Source of the DNA: JBBQHM01 sp038323965
GTDB lineage: Bacteria; Verrucomicrobiota; Verrucomicrobiia; Chthoniobacterales; UBA10450
Length of the DNA stretch: 11,597 bases
Direction of reading: 5' to 3'
Assembly (NCBI GenBank): GCA_038323965.1
Contig: JBBQHM010000068.1
Coordinates: forward strand, 1-11,597
Shown here piece by piece: positions 1 to 6,946 of this stretch (position 1 is its first letter; every line of letters begins with the position of its first letter). Under the pieces are notes generated by a model that was not told where the DNA came from, did not search any database, and worked only from the letters and a program-made list of their open reading frames with translations. Made by a program: the position numbers and the translations under genes.

Positions 1-83
1 TGTTTACCCTGGCGCAAGAGATCCGCGACCAGATGGCCGCCGATAAATCCGCCTGCGCCGGTGACAACTACTCGTTCAGACAT
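1..83 (-). CDS. NAD-dependent epimerase/dehydratase, N-terminal fragment
   Basis: This is the first 27 codons of a gene that continues beyond the left edge of the window. The peptide starts MSERVVVTGAGGFIGGHLV. It carries the TGxxGFIG dinucleotide-binding loop (residues 8-15) that opens the Rossmann fold of extended short-chain dehydrogenases acting on nucleotide sugars. The AGGFIG form resembles GDP-mannose or UDP-sugar epimerases, but the substrate cannot be told from 27 residues. The ATG lies 8 bp after the stop of the WecG-like glycosyltransferase on the same strand. It is therefore probably the third gene of a mutL-glycosyltransferase-epimerase transcript and may supply a sugar nucleotide to surface polysaccharide synthesis. 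The family assignment is solid. The exact enzyme is unknown. Confidence 0.8.
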   Translation of the reverse strand, partial: MSERVVVTGAGGFIGGHLVADLLRQGK

Positions 84-91
84 GGCAAATT

Positions 92-856
92 TTACGATGA
101 AAGATGGCGTTTTGCCAATTGCTTGCACGCGGCGACGACGAAGCGCGGGTTGTTGACGAGGTAGCGCCGGGTGAGGCGTTTGGGTTCCTGGGTCCAGCGG
201 TAGAACCATTCGAGGCCAGCCGATTGCATCCAGCGTGGCGCCTGGCGGACGCGGCCGGTAAGAAGGTCGAAGGCGGCGCCGACGCCCAGCATAATTCTCG
301 TTTGCGGGAGAAGCGGGAGGAATTCGTCCATGAACTTTTCCTGCTTGGGGGTGCTGAGGCCAACCCAGAAAAAGTCCGGCCGGGCCTCGGCGACGCGGTC
401 CTGCAGCGCGCGAGTCTCGTCGGCGTCGAGCGGGCGGAAGGGCGGTGTGAAGGTGCCGACCACGAGAAGGCCGGGAAAACGCTCGCGCATGGTTCGCGCG
501 AGTTCGTCGGCCACGCCGGGAGCGCCGCCGTAGAAAAAATGAGAGAAATTTTCGGCCCGGCCGTGCTCGCAGATGTTGAGCATGAGATCCGGACCGTAAA
601 CACGTCGGATCGACGATTCGTTTTGCCATCGTCCCATCCAGACCATGGGCATACCATCGGGAGTCGCGAGCAACGCTTCGTTTAGGATTCGCATGAATTG
701 CGGGTCGCGCTGCGCTTCCATGACGCCGTGAACGCCGGTGACGGTAACGTAACCGCGCCGGCCGGTGCGGACCGCGTCGAAGAGAATGTCGCGCGCGCGA
801 TCCTGATCGATGACGCTGATTTTAACGCCCAGGACGTCTACCTTTGCCGGTGTCAT
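92..856 (-). CDS. WecG/TagA/CpsF family glycosyltransferase (GT26)
   Basis: A 254-residue protein of the size usual for the GT26 family. These enzymes transfer a hexosamine or related sugar from a nucleotide donor to a lipid-linked acceptor at the inner membrane, in enterobacterial common antigen, teichoic acid or capsule/exopolysaccharide synthesis. Visible family blocks are TPDGMPMVW (residues 65-73, with the conserved acidic D67), FFYGG near 107-111, VGLSTPKQEKF (165-175), GVGAAFDLLTG (191-201), and the C-terminal APRWMQSAGLEWFYR...EPKRLTRRYL block (206-233), which mediates membrane association in the family. The early 'TxN' block reads VTVTGVHGVMEA, so the usual Asn is replaced. It starts 3 bp after the mutL stop, so co-transcription with mutL is likely, and the epimerase fragment follows. 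Donor and acceptor cannot be inferred. Confidence 0.9.
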   Translation of the reverse strand: MTPAKVDVLGVKISVIDQDRARDILFDAVRTGRRGYVTVTGVHGVMEAQRDPQFMRILNEALLATPDGMPMVWMGRWQNESSIRRVYGPDLMLNICEHGRAENFSHFFYGGAPGVADELARTMRERFPGLLVVGTFTPPFRPLDADETRALQDRVAEARPDFFWVGLSTPKQEKFMDEFLPLLPQTRIMLGVGAAFDLLTGRVRQAPRWMQSAGLEWFYRWTQEPKRLTRRYLVNNPRFVVAACKQLAKRHLSS

Positions 857-859
857 GGA

Positions 860-2704
860 CTACACTTTGCGGCCGAATTTTTTCTCCAGTTCGCCGTAGC
901 TGATCTGGATCATGGTGGGGCGGCCGTGCGGGCAGCAGTAGGGAAGTTCGCAGGCGAGAAGGTCGCGAATCAGGTTCTCGATCTCGGGCTCGCGCAGGTA
1001 GTCATTCGCCTTGACGGCGTGGCGGCAGACGGTTTTCGCGATCATGTCTTCACCCAGGCGGAGCGGTGAGGTGCTTTTGCTGGCGCTCTTTAATTCGTCG
1101 ATGACTTCGCGGACGAATTGGGTGGCGTCGTTAACGCGGACGAAGGCGGGCAAACTTTCGACGCGGAAGCTGTTGCCACCGAAATGTTCAATGCCGATTC
1201 CCATTTTGCGCAGGGTCTTGGCGTTGTGCTCGACCCAGCCGGCGTCGCGCGGGGCAAGCTCGAAGATTTGCGATATGAGAAGGCGCTGCGAAGGGACGCC
1301 CTGCTCTTCCATGCGGCGCCGCATTTCTTCGAAGAGGACGCGTTCGTGAGCGGCATGTTGGTCGACAAGGACGAGGCCGTTCTCGTTTTGCATCAGGACG
1401 TAGAGACGGTTCAGGACGCCGAGGATTTGGAATTGTGATTGTTTCGCGGGAGTCGAGATGGTTGGCGACGTCGGCGTTAGGTCGCGGGGTCCCTCGACTT
1501 CGCTCGGGATGACGGATGGGCGCGCGGAAATTGCGGCTGCAAATTGCGCGATGTCGGTGTGGGCAAAGGCGGGGAACTGCGGTACGGGCGACTGCGCTTT
1601 TACGTCGAAGGGATGGACGAGAGCCTCCTGTCCGGTGACGTCGCTCGTGGACGACCGGGAGGTCGTCCCTCCGGATCGAGCCGGCGCGGCAAAGGTTTGC
1701 TGCCAGCTTTCGCGTCCCCCGGCGAGCGACTGCTGCACGGCGCTGGCGACGGCTTCGCGCACGGAGGATGGATCGCGGAAACGCACTTCGCGTTTCGCCG
1801 GATGGACATTGACATCGACCGCGGTGGGATCGAGCGCGATGAAAAGAAACGTAATGGGATACTGTCCCTTCATCAGCGCGGTGTGATAGCCCTCGCGCAG
1901 TCCAGCATTCACGACTGGACTTTCAATCGCGCGACCATTCACGAACACGAATTGCTGCGTGCGGGTCGATCGGCTTATGCCTGCGCCGCCAATCCACCCG
2001 CTGACGTGGACGTGCGAGGCGCTCTCCCGCTCGACGGGTAAAAGTTTGTCGACCAATTCGGCGCCATGTAAATCGCGGATGCGCTGCTGCAAATCGGTGA
2101 CAGCCGGCAATTGCAAGGCAACCTGGTCATCGCGCACGAAAACAAATCCGATCTCCGGATGCGCGATCGCCTGCATGAAAAGCTGATGCTCGATATGGCG
2201 CGATTCCGTGGTCTCGGTGCGCAGAAATTTGCGACGCGCGGGCAGATTGAAGAAAAGCGAGCGCACTTCGATTTGGGTCCCGGGCGCTTCGCCGCCTGCG
2301 CGCACGTGCTCGATGCGTCCGCCGTTCACCACGATCTCAGTTCCAGCGGCGGCGTCGCGTTCGTGCGTGGTTAATCGGAAGCGCGAAACGCTGGCGATGC
2401 TCGGGAGCGCCTCGCCGCGGAAGCCGAGGGTGCTGATCGCGGCCAGATCTTCCGCGCTGCGAATCTTGCTGGTCGCGTGACGCTCGAGCGACAGCAGCGC
2501 GTCGTCGTGATCCATACCGACGCCGTCGTCGAGCACGCGAATAAGCGAGGCGCCGCCGCGTCGGATCATCACTTCGATCTGTTTGGCAGCAGCGTCGATG
2601 CTGTTTTCCACCAACTCCTTCACCACGGAGGCCGGTCGCTCGATCACCTCGCCCGCGGCCACCTGGCTCGCGAGAATTTCCGGGAGGAGGTGAATGCGAC
2701 TCAT
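860..2704 (-). CDS. mutL: DNA mismatch repair protein MutL (endonuclease-type)
   Basis: A 614-residue MutL. The N-terminal GHKL ATPase is intact: VVKELVENSIDA (catalytic E30, Mg-binding N34), DDGVGM (59-64), RHATSK (75-80) and GFRGEAL (94-100). A transducer domain follows, ending around VNVHPAKREVRF. The C-terminal dimerisation domain carries the latent endonuclease motif DQHAAHERVLFE (D448, E454, E459; consensus DQHAx2Ex4E) together with VCRHAVKA and CPHGRP (about 591-596), which bind metal. This implies a nicking MutL, as in bacteria lacking MutH. The linker between the domains (roughly 335-430) contains two repeat elements read in frame: a family A hairpin (residues about 343-351) and a family B element giving VIPSEVEGPRDL (about 397-406). 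A flexible linker would tolerate both. It starts next to a 93-bp divergent spacer and is followed 3 bp later by the GT26 gene. Confidence 0.97.
   Translation of the reverse strand: MSRIHLLPEILASQVAAGEVIERPASVVKELVENSIDAAAKQIEVMIRRGGASLIRVLDDGVGMDHDDALLSLERHATSKIRSAEDLAAISTLGFRGEALPSIASVSRFRLTTHERDAAAGTEIVVNGGRIEHVRAGGEAPGTQIEVRSLFFNLPARRKFLRTETTESRHIEHQLFMQAIAHPEIGFVFVRDDQVALQLPAVTDLQQRIRDLHGAELVDKLLPVERESASHVHVSGWIGGAGISRSTRTQQFVFVNGRAIESPVVNAGLREGYHTALMKGQYPITFLFIALDPTAVDVNVHPAKREVRFRDPSSVREAVASAVQQSLAGGRESWQQTFAAPARSGGTTSRSSTSDVTGQEALVHPFDVKAQSPVPQFPAFAHTDIAQFAAAISARPSVIPSEVEGPRDLTPTSPTISTPAKQSQFQILGVLNRLYVLMQNENGLVLVDQHAAHERVLFEEMRRRMEEQGVPSQRLLISQIFELAPRDAGWVEHNAKTLRKMGIGIEHFGGNSFRVESLPAFVRVNDATQFVREVIDELKSASKSTSPLRLGEDMIAKTVCRHAVKANDYLREPEIENLIRDLLACELPYCCPHGRPTMIQISYGELEKKFGRKV
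1485..1513 (-). repeat. Family B repeat inside the mutL linker
   Basis: On the minus strand this 29-nt element begins GTCATCCCGAGCGAAG and ends GAGGGACCCCG. It matches the lpxB copy at 8233-8261 at 28 of 29 positions by eye. It is read by mutL as VIPSEVEGPR, the same frame as in lpxB (VIPSEAEGPR). It contains a weak internal dyad (TCCC against GGGA). The sharp sequence identity between two unrelated genes identifies it as a dispersed element and not mutL-specific coding sequence. Confidence 0.85.
1649..1674 (+). repeat. Family A REP-like hairpin inside the mutL linker
   Basis: The + strand reads GGACGACC-GGGA-GGTCGTCC, a perfect 8-bp stem with a 4-nt loop, followed by the family tail CTCCGG. 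Compared with the copies at 9324 and 11405, two stem positions differ, and both partners changed so pairing is kept. It lies about 135 bp from the family B element in the same linker. In the mutL frame it contributes SGGTTSRSST. Confidence 0.8.
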
Positions 2705-2797
2705 GGAATTCCCGAATTTAGATTTTCCAATTTCGATTGCGAGAAACGAATGCGGGCGCGGTTTGACGCGTGTTCGCGCGGACCGTAACTATCAGGA
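2705..2797. promoter_or_regulatory. Divergent spacer between mutL and the IscA-like gene
   Basis: This 93-bp spacer must hold the signals for mutL (leftward) and the IscA-like gene (rightward), unless either is transcribed from further away. It is more AT-rich near mutL. A possible TTGACG at 2763-2768 is followed after 17 nt by a poor -10 candidate (TAACTA), too close to the start codon to be convincing. No operator dyad was recognised. Confidence 0.35.
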
Positions 2798-2798
2798 G
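2794..2798 (+). promoter_or_regulatory. Ribosome binding site bearing on the IscA-like start
   Basis: AGGAG runs directly into the annotated GTG at 2798 and sits 8 nt before a second in-frame GTG at 2807. The spacing favours initiation at 2807. Family conservation of the I-x-V-T strand favours 2798. The two starts differ by three residues. Confidence 0.45.
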
Positions 2799-3133
2799 TG
2801 ATCAACGTGACAGAAAACGCGGCGCGACACCTGAAAACTCTTTTGGCGGAGCACGCCGCGGAAGTGCGCCAGGGCCTGCGTATCCAGATCGCCAAGGGCG
2901 GCTGCTCGGGGCTGCAGTATGAAATGGCGCTGGATGAGATGAAAGCGGGCGATGCCTTGGTGGAGCGCGACGGGGTTGGATTTTTTGTCGACCCGGAAAG
3001 CGCAACCCTCCTCGCCGGATCTACGCTCGACTATCACGACGGCCTGACGGGCGCCGGTTTCCAGATTGTGAATCCGAATGCCGCCCGGACGTGCGGATGC
3101 GGCACCTCCTTCGAGCCAGCGAAGACGGCGTGA
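2798..3133 (+). CDS. IscA/HesB/ErpA-type A-type iron-sulfur carrier
   Basis: A 111-residue A-type carrier that holds an iron-sulfur cluster or iron and delivers it to apoproteins in the cytoplasm. The three ligand cysteines are present: C36 in GGCSGLQYEM, and C99 and C101 in TCGCGTSF at the C-terminus. The conserved SATLLAGSTLDYHDGLTGAGFQIVNPNA core lies at about 68-95. Length matches the family (about 105-120). The GTG start at 2798 gives MINVTENAARHL, matching the family's usual opening strand. A GTG at 2807 has better ribosome-binding-site spacing. No isc or suf genes lie beside it, so it is probably a stand-alone carrier of the ErpA kind. Its neighbour begins 26 bp downstream on the same strand and is of unknown function. 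Confidence 0.92.
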   Translation: MINVTENAARHLKTLLAEHAAEVRQGLRIQIAKGGCSGLQYEMALDEMKAGDALVERDGVGFFVDPESATLLAGSTLDYHDGLTGAGFQIVNPNAARTCGCGTSFEPAKTA

Positions 3134-3159
3134 CCGTGACTTCGCCATCGGTGCGATAA

Positions 3160-4755
3160 ATGGATTACGAAATTTTCCGCCAGGACGCCCGCTACGATCG
3201 GCCGCGCCGGCGCGTGAATTACTTCGGCTGGACGCTCACGATTCTTCTCCTCGTTGGCGTGGCGCTCGGGGCCTGGCTGAGCACTTTCTACATTTTCGGT
3301 CAGCCGGAACGTCCGCAGAGTTACAAGATTCTTAAAAAGCTGCGCAAGATCGATCCGACCAAGCGCTTCGAGCTGACCGCGGCACCCAGTGGAGAGTTCC
3401 TCGATTCCAAGAAAATCTTCGATCGCTATAATGCGATGGGTGCGGCCGAGCTGGTGGTGAAAAACGCGGAACTGATCCGCAATTACATTCACAACTATCA
3501 GGCCACGCGCGGGCTCGTGCCGTACATCGTCGGCCGTTACACCATCATGCAAGCGCGTGAACTTGGGCCCGGCGATATCGTGACTTCGGGGATGGTCGCG
3601 CTGACCACGGCGGTCGATAACGGGCAACTCGTGATGGAGCATGTGTATCCGTCCGATCTCCAGGATATCCCGTTGATGAAGGGAACACTGGCGCCGGGCC
3701 TGGAGGTCAAGCTCGAGCGGACGCACGATATTTCGGCGATTATCCATGCGGAGAAACTGGCGGACGGCCGCGTGCTCATCACCGCGATGCCGTTGCTTTA
3801 CGGCAACTACACCGTTACGAAAGGCAAAGGCTCATTCAGCCTCGAGCCGCCGATGGATCTCAACCTGGTGGCGGGCTGGCCGTTCTATAAACCGTTTCAA
3901 TTTAAAGAGGCTGAAGCGCGCTTTGCCGAATACCGCCAGCATGCGACTCCGGGCGGCGGCGGTGTGCCAATCCCTGGTGTCACGCCGACAAATGCGGCGC
4001 CGGCGCAGAACGAATTGGTGCGCGTGGAGCAGGCGGTGCCGTTGGCTCCTCCGACGCCTCCCCCGGCTCCGCCACCGGTGAAGCCGACACCTGTGCCCAA
4101 AGACGGCAAACTGGCGAAGAATGCGAAGAAAATTCCTTCGCCGGCACCGAGTCAGCCCGCTGTCGCTGCCGCTACCGCGATTCCGGTTAAGCCTGTCGTA
4201 GCACCGACGTTGACTCCGCCGCTGGTCGCGGCCGCACCACCGATTTCAACCCCTCCTGCGCGCGCGCTGCCAATGTCGACCCCGCCGCCAGTGGCGCAGG
4301 CAGCTCCAGCCGTCGCCACTGCGCCGCCACCTGCGCCCGCCGTGATGGAATCAACCGGCACTGCCCTCGCCTCAACCGCAGGCGGCGGAAATTGGAAAAC
4401 TTATTCGCCAGGCAAAATGCCGGTTGGTCGACTCATCAGCTCCGCGGATATCAAAGACATCGCGGATCGCGGCCTGGCCGGTGAACGCATTTATTTGAAG
4501 GGACAATTCGTGGTGAATTTCGCCGACGCGAATCGCGCGGTGCTCCGACCGAAAAACGGTCTCGCGCAATCGGTCCTGCGACTCGGCGGTTCGTCTTCCA
4601 CTCGAATTATCGTCGAATATCCGGGCGGTCACCCACTGCCGCAGCAAGGCTCGGTCGTAAATCGTGATGATGCGCGACCGCTCGAGATCACAGAAATTCG
4701 CCGGCAGGATGACGGTCAGCTCAACGTCTTTGCCCGCGAAATCATGCAGCCCTGA
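3160..4755 (+). CDS. Unrecognised membrane-anchored protein with Pro/Ala-rich linker
   Basis: A 531-residue protein that I cannot assign to a named family. The order of parts is clear. A short basic cytoplasmic tail (residues 1-20, ending DRPRRRVN) precedes one hydrophobic segment (about 21-46), consistent with an inner-membrane anchor with the rest outside. A folded region of about 47-260 includes RFELTAAPSGEFLDSKKIFDRYN and VYPSDLQDIPLMKGTLAPGLEVKLERTHD. A low-complexity Pro/Ala/Thr/Val linker spans about 262-407 and contains one basic patch. The C-terminal part (about 408-531) looks beta-rich (GERIYLKGQFVVNF, RIIVEYPGG, LNVFAREI) and may be a small OB-like fold. The layout is compatible with a protein crossing the periplasm toward the envelope or peptidoglycan. 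It follows the IscA-like gene by 26 bp without a strong ribosome site. Confidence 0.75.
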   Translation: MDYEIFRQDARYDRPRRRVNYFGWTLTILLLVGVALGAWLSTFYIFGQPERPQSYKILKKLRKIDPTKRFELTAAPSGEFLDSKKIFDRYNAMGAAELVVKNAELIRNYIHNYQATRGLVPYIVGRYTIMQARELGPGDIVTSGMVALTTAVDNGQLVMEHVYPSDLQDIPLMKGTLAPGLEVKLERTHDISAIIHAEKLADGRVLITAMPLLYGNYTVTKGKGSFSLEPPMDLNLVAGWPFYKPFQFKEAEARFAEYRQHATPGGGGVPIPGVTPTNAAPAQNELVRVEQAVPLAPPTPPPAPPPVKPTPVPKDGKLAKNAKKIPSPAPSQPAVAAATAIPVKPVVAPTLTPPLVAAAPPISTPPARALPMSTPPPVAQAAPAVATAPPPAPAVMESTGTALASTAGGGNWKTYSPGKMPVGRLISSADIKDIADRGLAGERIYLKGQFVVNFADANRAVLRPKNGLAQSVLRLGGSSSTRIIVEYPGGHPLPQQGSVVNRDDARPLEITEIRRQDDGQLNVFAREIMQP

Positions 4756-5427
4756 TCAATCGCTGTCGTCGCTCGCTTTTGTCTCGACGGTGATCGCACC
4801 GTTCGCGATCACGAGTCGCGTCACGTGGTATTGGTCCAGGATTTCGCCGATCGCGCCGTGGACGGAATGCGATCCATAATTCCAATCGAGAATTTCGTCC
4901 GGCACCGAGTGATCGTTGACTTTGATCTCGCGTATTTTTGCGTGGCGCGGGTCGCCATCGGCGGACCCCTCAATGATGCAATCGGCATTGAGATACCGGC
5001 CTTTTAGAAACCAAACTCGCACGCCGCTGTTGTAAGCGTCGAGGGCCAGCGTGACCTGCAGACGGGCCAGACTCTCCTGCACCGTCGCGTGATATTTGCC
5101 GCGTGTGTCGGGATAGGATTCGAGCAGCGCGTTCAGCTCGGCTTCGGTCAACGTGATCGAGGCCGCCCGGCCCGCTTCAGCGTCGCTCTCGAAAGTTTCC
5201 CAGCGCTGTTGCACCTCGGCAGAATTTACATCCATCACCGCCGGAGATGGCAGCGGCTGCGGATTTCCCGGCAGGTAAGTCGTGCGGACGTGGCGCAAGG
5301 CGATGAAGCCGCCCACGGTGAATGCGATGATGAGGAAGATCGCGAGCCCTATCAATATGAGACAGCCTTTGCCAAGGCAGCCCATCCCGCTTTTCTGCGG
5401 CGCCGGTTGAATGAATGTCGTCGTCAT
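4756..5427 (-). CDS. Hypothetical single-pass membrane protein
   Basis: A 223-residue protein of unknown function. Residues 1-20 form a short N-terminal stretch with the pattern GMGCLGKGCL, followed by a strongly hydrophobic segment (about 21-44), then a soluble, probably periplasmic domain. The soluble part contains SITLTEAELNALLES (about 90-104). This resembles the 'I-T-L-T-E-x-E-L-N-A-L' helix start seen in several bacterial lipid-binding-like anchored proteins (for example YpmS/LmeA-like families). That resemblance is only motif-level. Alternating hydrophobic strands follow (RLQVTLALDAY, RVWFLKGRYLNADCII, RLVIANGAITVET). It lies 64 bp downstream of the GT39 gene on the same strand and is probably the last gene of the lpxB cluster. 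Its stop codon abuts that of the convergent gene with no spacer. Confidence 0.75.
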   Translation of the reverse strand: MTTTFIQPAPQKSGMGCLGKGCLILIGLAIFLIIAFTVGGFIALRHVRTTYLPGNPQPLPSPAVMDVNSAEVQQRWETFESDAEAGRAASITLTEAELNALLESYPDTRGKYHATVQESLARLQVTLALDAYNSGVRVWFLKGRYLNADCIIEGSADGDPRHAKIREIKVNDHSVPDEILDWNYGSHSVHGAIGEILDQYHVTRLVIANGAITVETKASDDSD

Positions 5428-5491
5428 CGCGAAGAGCTATGCGCCGGTCGCGTCAGGCTCGGCAAGAAGTTTATCGCGCGGTCAGCGAAAT

Positions 5492-6946
5492 TTAGCGCGT
5501 CAGGAGCACGTAATTCGGGCGATCGCGCAGCTCGGCCCGCCGCGCTGATTCCATCCGAGGGGGCGTGAAATTCTGCAGCTCCGTGGTGAACCGGGGCAGC
5601 CGATCCAACGGTACCGCCAGCGCGTTGATCGCCCCGCTATTCCAATCCGCGATGGCGAGATCGGGCGCCGTGAAATGCGGACGATCGAAATAAATTGGAA
5701 CGCCTTCGTCCGTCTTGCCCACGACTTCCAAATGCCACCCGTTTTGCTGCGAAAGTCGGCGGACTGCGCGGCCGAAATTCGAGAGCGCGGCACGATTGCC
5801 ATGATAGCCGGTAAAGATTCGAGCGCCGGCATATCCCAGAGTGAAAAGCACGGCAAAAATGATGGTCGCGGGGATCCAGCGTTTCATCCGCGCCGCCGCC
5901 AAACTCACCAGCTGCATCGAGAAGAGCAAACATAGCGGCGGAATCGCGGGATAAATTCGATCGACACGTTTCGACGGAATCAGAGACATCAGGATAATCC
6001 CGCCGATTCCCCAGGTAATTAGCCAGAGCGACTCGGGCGAAACGGATCGAATGGAATCCCAAAAACGTTGTCGGGTCTGGCGATAAGCCAGCACTGCGAG
6101 GGCAATCATGAGCAGACTCCAAGGCGCGAATTTGTGAATCAGATGCGGGAGATAAAAGTAGAACGGTTGCGGACGATGCACCGTCTGCCCAAAGCGGCCG
6201 GCGAATTCGCGCAGCACCACTTCCTCGTAAAAGTTCGGCATCCAGGCGATACCTCCCACCACCCACGCCGCGAAGATGGCGAGCGAAGCCAGCCATGGCC
6301 ACCATCCGCACCATGCGCTCACGGTTCTCTCTTTGCGCAGCAGTTGGAAAGCAACGATCCCCGGCAGAATAAACGCGTAAACGATTGGTCCCTTGATCAG
6401 CATCGCCGCGGTCAGCAGCCCAAACATCGTTAGCCGATCGCGGGTGTGCCACGGCTCCCGCGTACGCACTTTTTCAAAAATTCGAAGTCCGATGAGCAGG
6501 GTGACGAAGGCGAGCGGCATATCAGAGCGCACAAGCGTGGCGAGTCGTGGCGTCAACAGATTGAACGTGAAAGCCAAGGTCGCGATCACACCCGCCGCTC
6601 CGCTCCACGCCCGGGTGGCCGTGCGCGCCAAAGCGATGGCGATCCCAATGGCGCAGGCGAACGATGGCAGCCGCCACGCGATGTCCCAGGAGCGCGTGAC
6701 CGCGTAGATCGCGACGGAAGTCCATGCCACCAGTGGGGGCTTGGTCGCGACGTGGTTGTCGGAAGTGTGCTGATAAAGCCAGCGTCCGTCCTTCACGATT
6801 TCGAAGGAGGCGAAGGCCTGCTTCGCCTGGTCGTAATCGTCGAGCTGCCACGGCAAATTCGTCAGCGCCAGAAGTGCCAGCGCCGCCAGGCCGAACGCGG
6901 CCAGCGGGCGGCGATTTCGCAGCCATGAGGTTGCTACGTCGTCCAT
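5492..6946 (-). CDS. GT39 (PMT/ArnT-like) membrane glycosyltransferase
   Basis: A 484-residue multi-spanning inner-membrane protein of the GT39/PMT_2 clan, whose members move a sugar from a polyprenyl-phosphate donor onto lipid A, another lipid or protein on the periplasmic face. After a first hydrophobic helix (about 15-31) comes the family's first loop, LDDYDQAKQAFASFEIVKDGRW, with the acidic pair D36/D37. The KPPL motif follows at 69-72, as in ArnT. About ten further hydrophobic stretches follow, then a soluble C-terminal tail (from about 390) with mixed alpha/beta character. It overlaps the end of the kynB-like gene by 13 bp, so the two are translated together. Its position downstream of lpxB suggests lipid A or LPS decoration, but the donor sugar is unknown. 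Confidence 0.88.
   Translation of the reverse strand: MDDVATSWLRNRRPLAAFGLAALALLALTNLPWQLDDYDQAKQAFASFEIVKDGRWLYQHTSDNHVATKPPLVAWTSVAIYAVTRSWDIAWRLPSFACAIGIAIALARTATRAWSGAAGVIATLAFTFNLLTPRLATLVRSDMPLAFVTLLIGLRIFEKVRTREPWHTRDRLTMFGLLTAAMLIKGPIVYAFILPGIVAFQLLRKERTVSAWCGWWPWLASLAIFAAWVVGGIAWMPNFYEEVVLREFAGRFGQTVHRPQPFYFYLPHLIHKFAPWSLLMIALAVLAYRQTRQRFWDSIRSVSPESLWLITWGIGGIILMSLIPSKRVDRIYPAIPPLCLLFSMQLVSLAAARMKRWIPATIIFAVLFTLGYAGARIFTGYHGNRAALSNFGRAVRRLSQQNGWHLEVVGKTDEGVPIYFDRPHFTAPDLAIADWNSGAINALAVPLDRLPRFTTELQNFTPPRMESARRAELRDRPNYVLLTR

Noticed and set aside
104..685. A 193-codon open frame on the + strand opposite the GT26 gene
   Set aside because: It mirrors the GT26 coding sequence in a GC-rich antisense frame, has no recognisable domain, and the minus-strand gene has all family motifs.
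1544..2041. A 165-codon + strand open frame inside mutL
   Set aside because: It lies wholly within mutL, its peptide is R/G-rich as expected from an antisense frame, and it has no start context or known family.
2763..2791. TTGACG-17 nt-TAACTA as a promoter for the IscA-like gene
   Set aside because: The -10 match is weak and lies 6-15 nt from the candidate start codons, which would leave almost no leader for the visible AGGAG.
5637..6452. A 271-codon minus-strand frame within the GT39 gene
   Set aside because: It overlaps the GT39 gene in another frame and lacks hydrophobic segments or any motif. The GT39 frame shows KPPL and many membrane helices.
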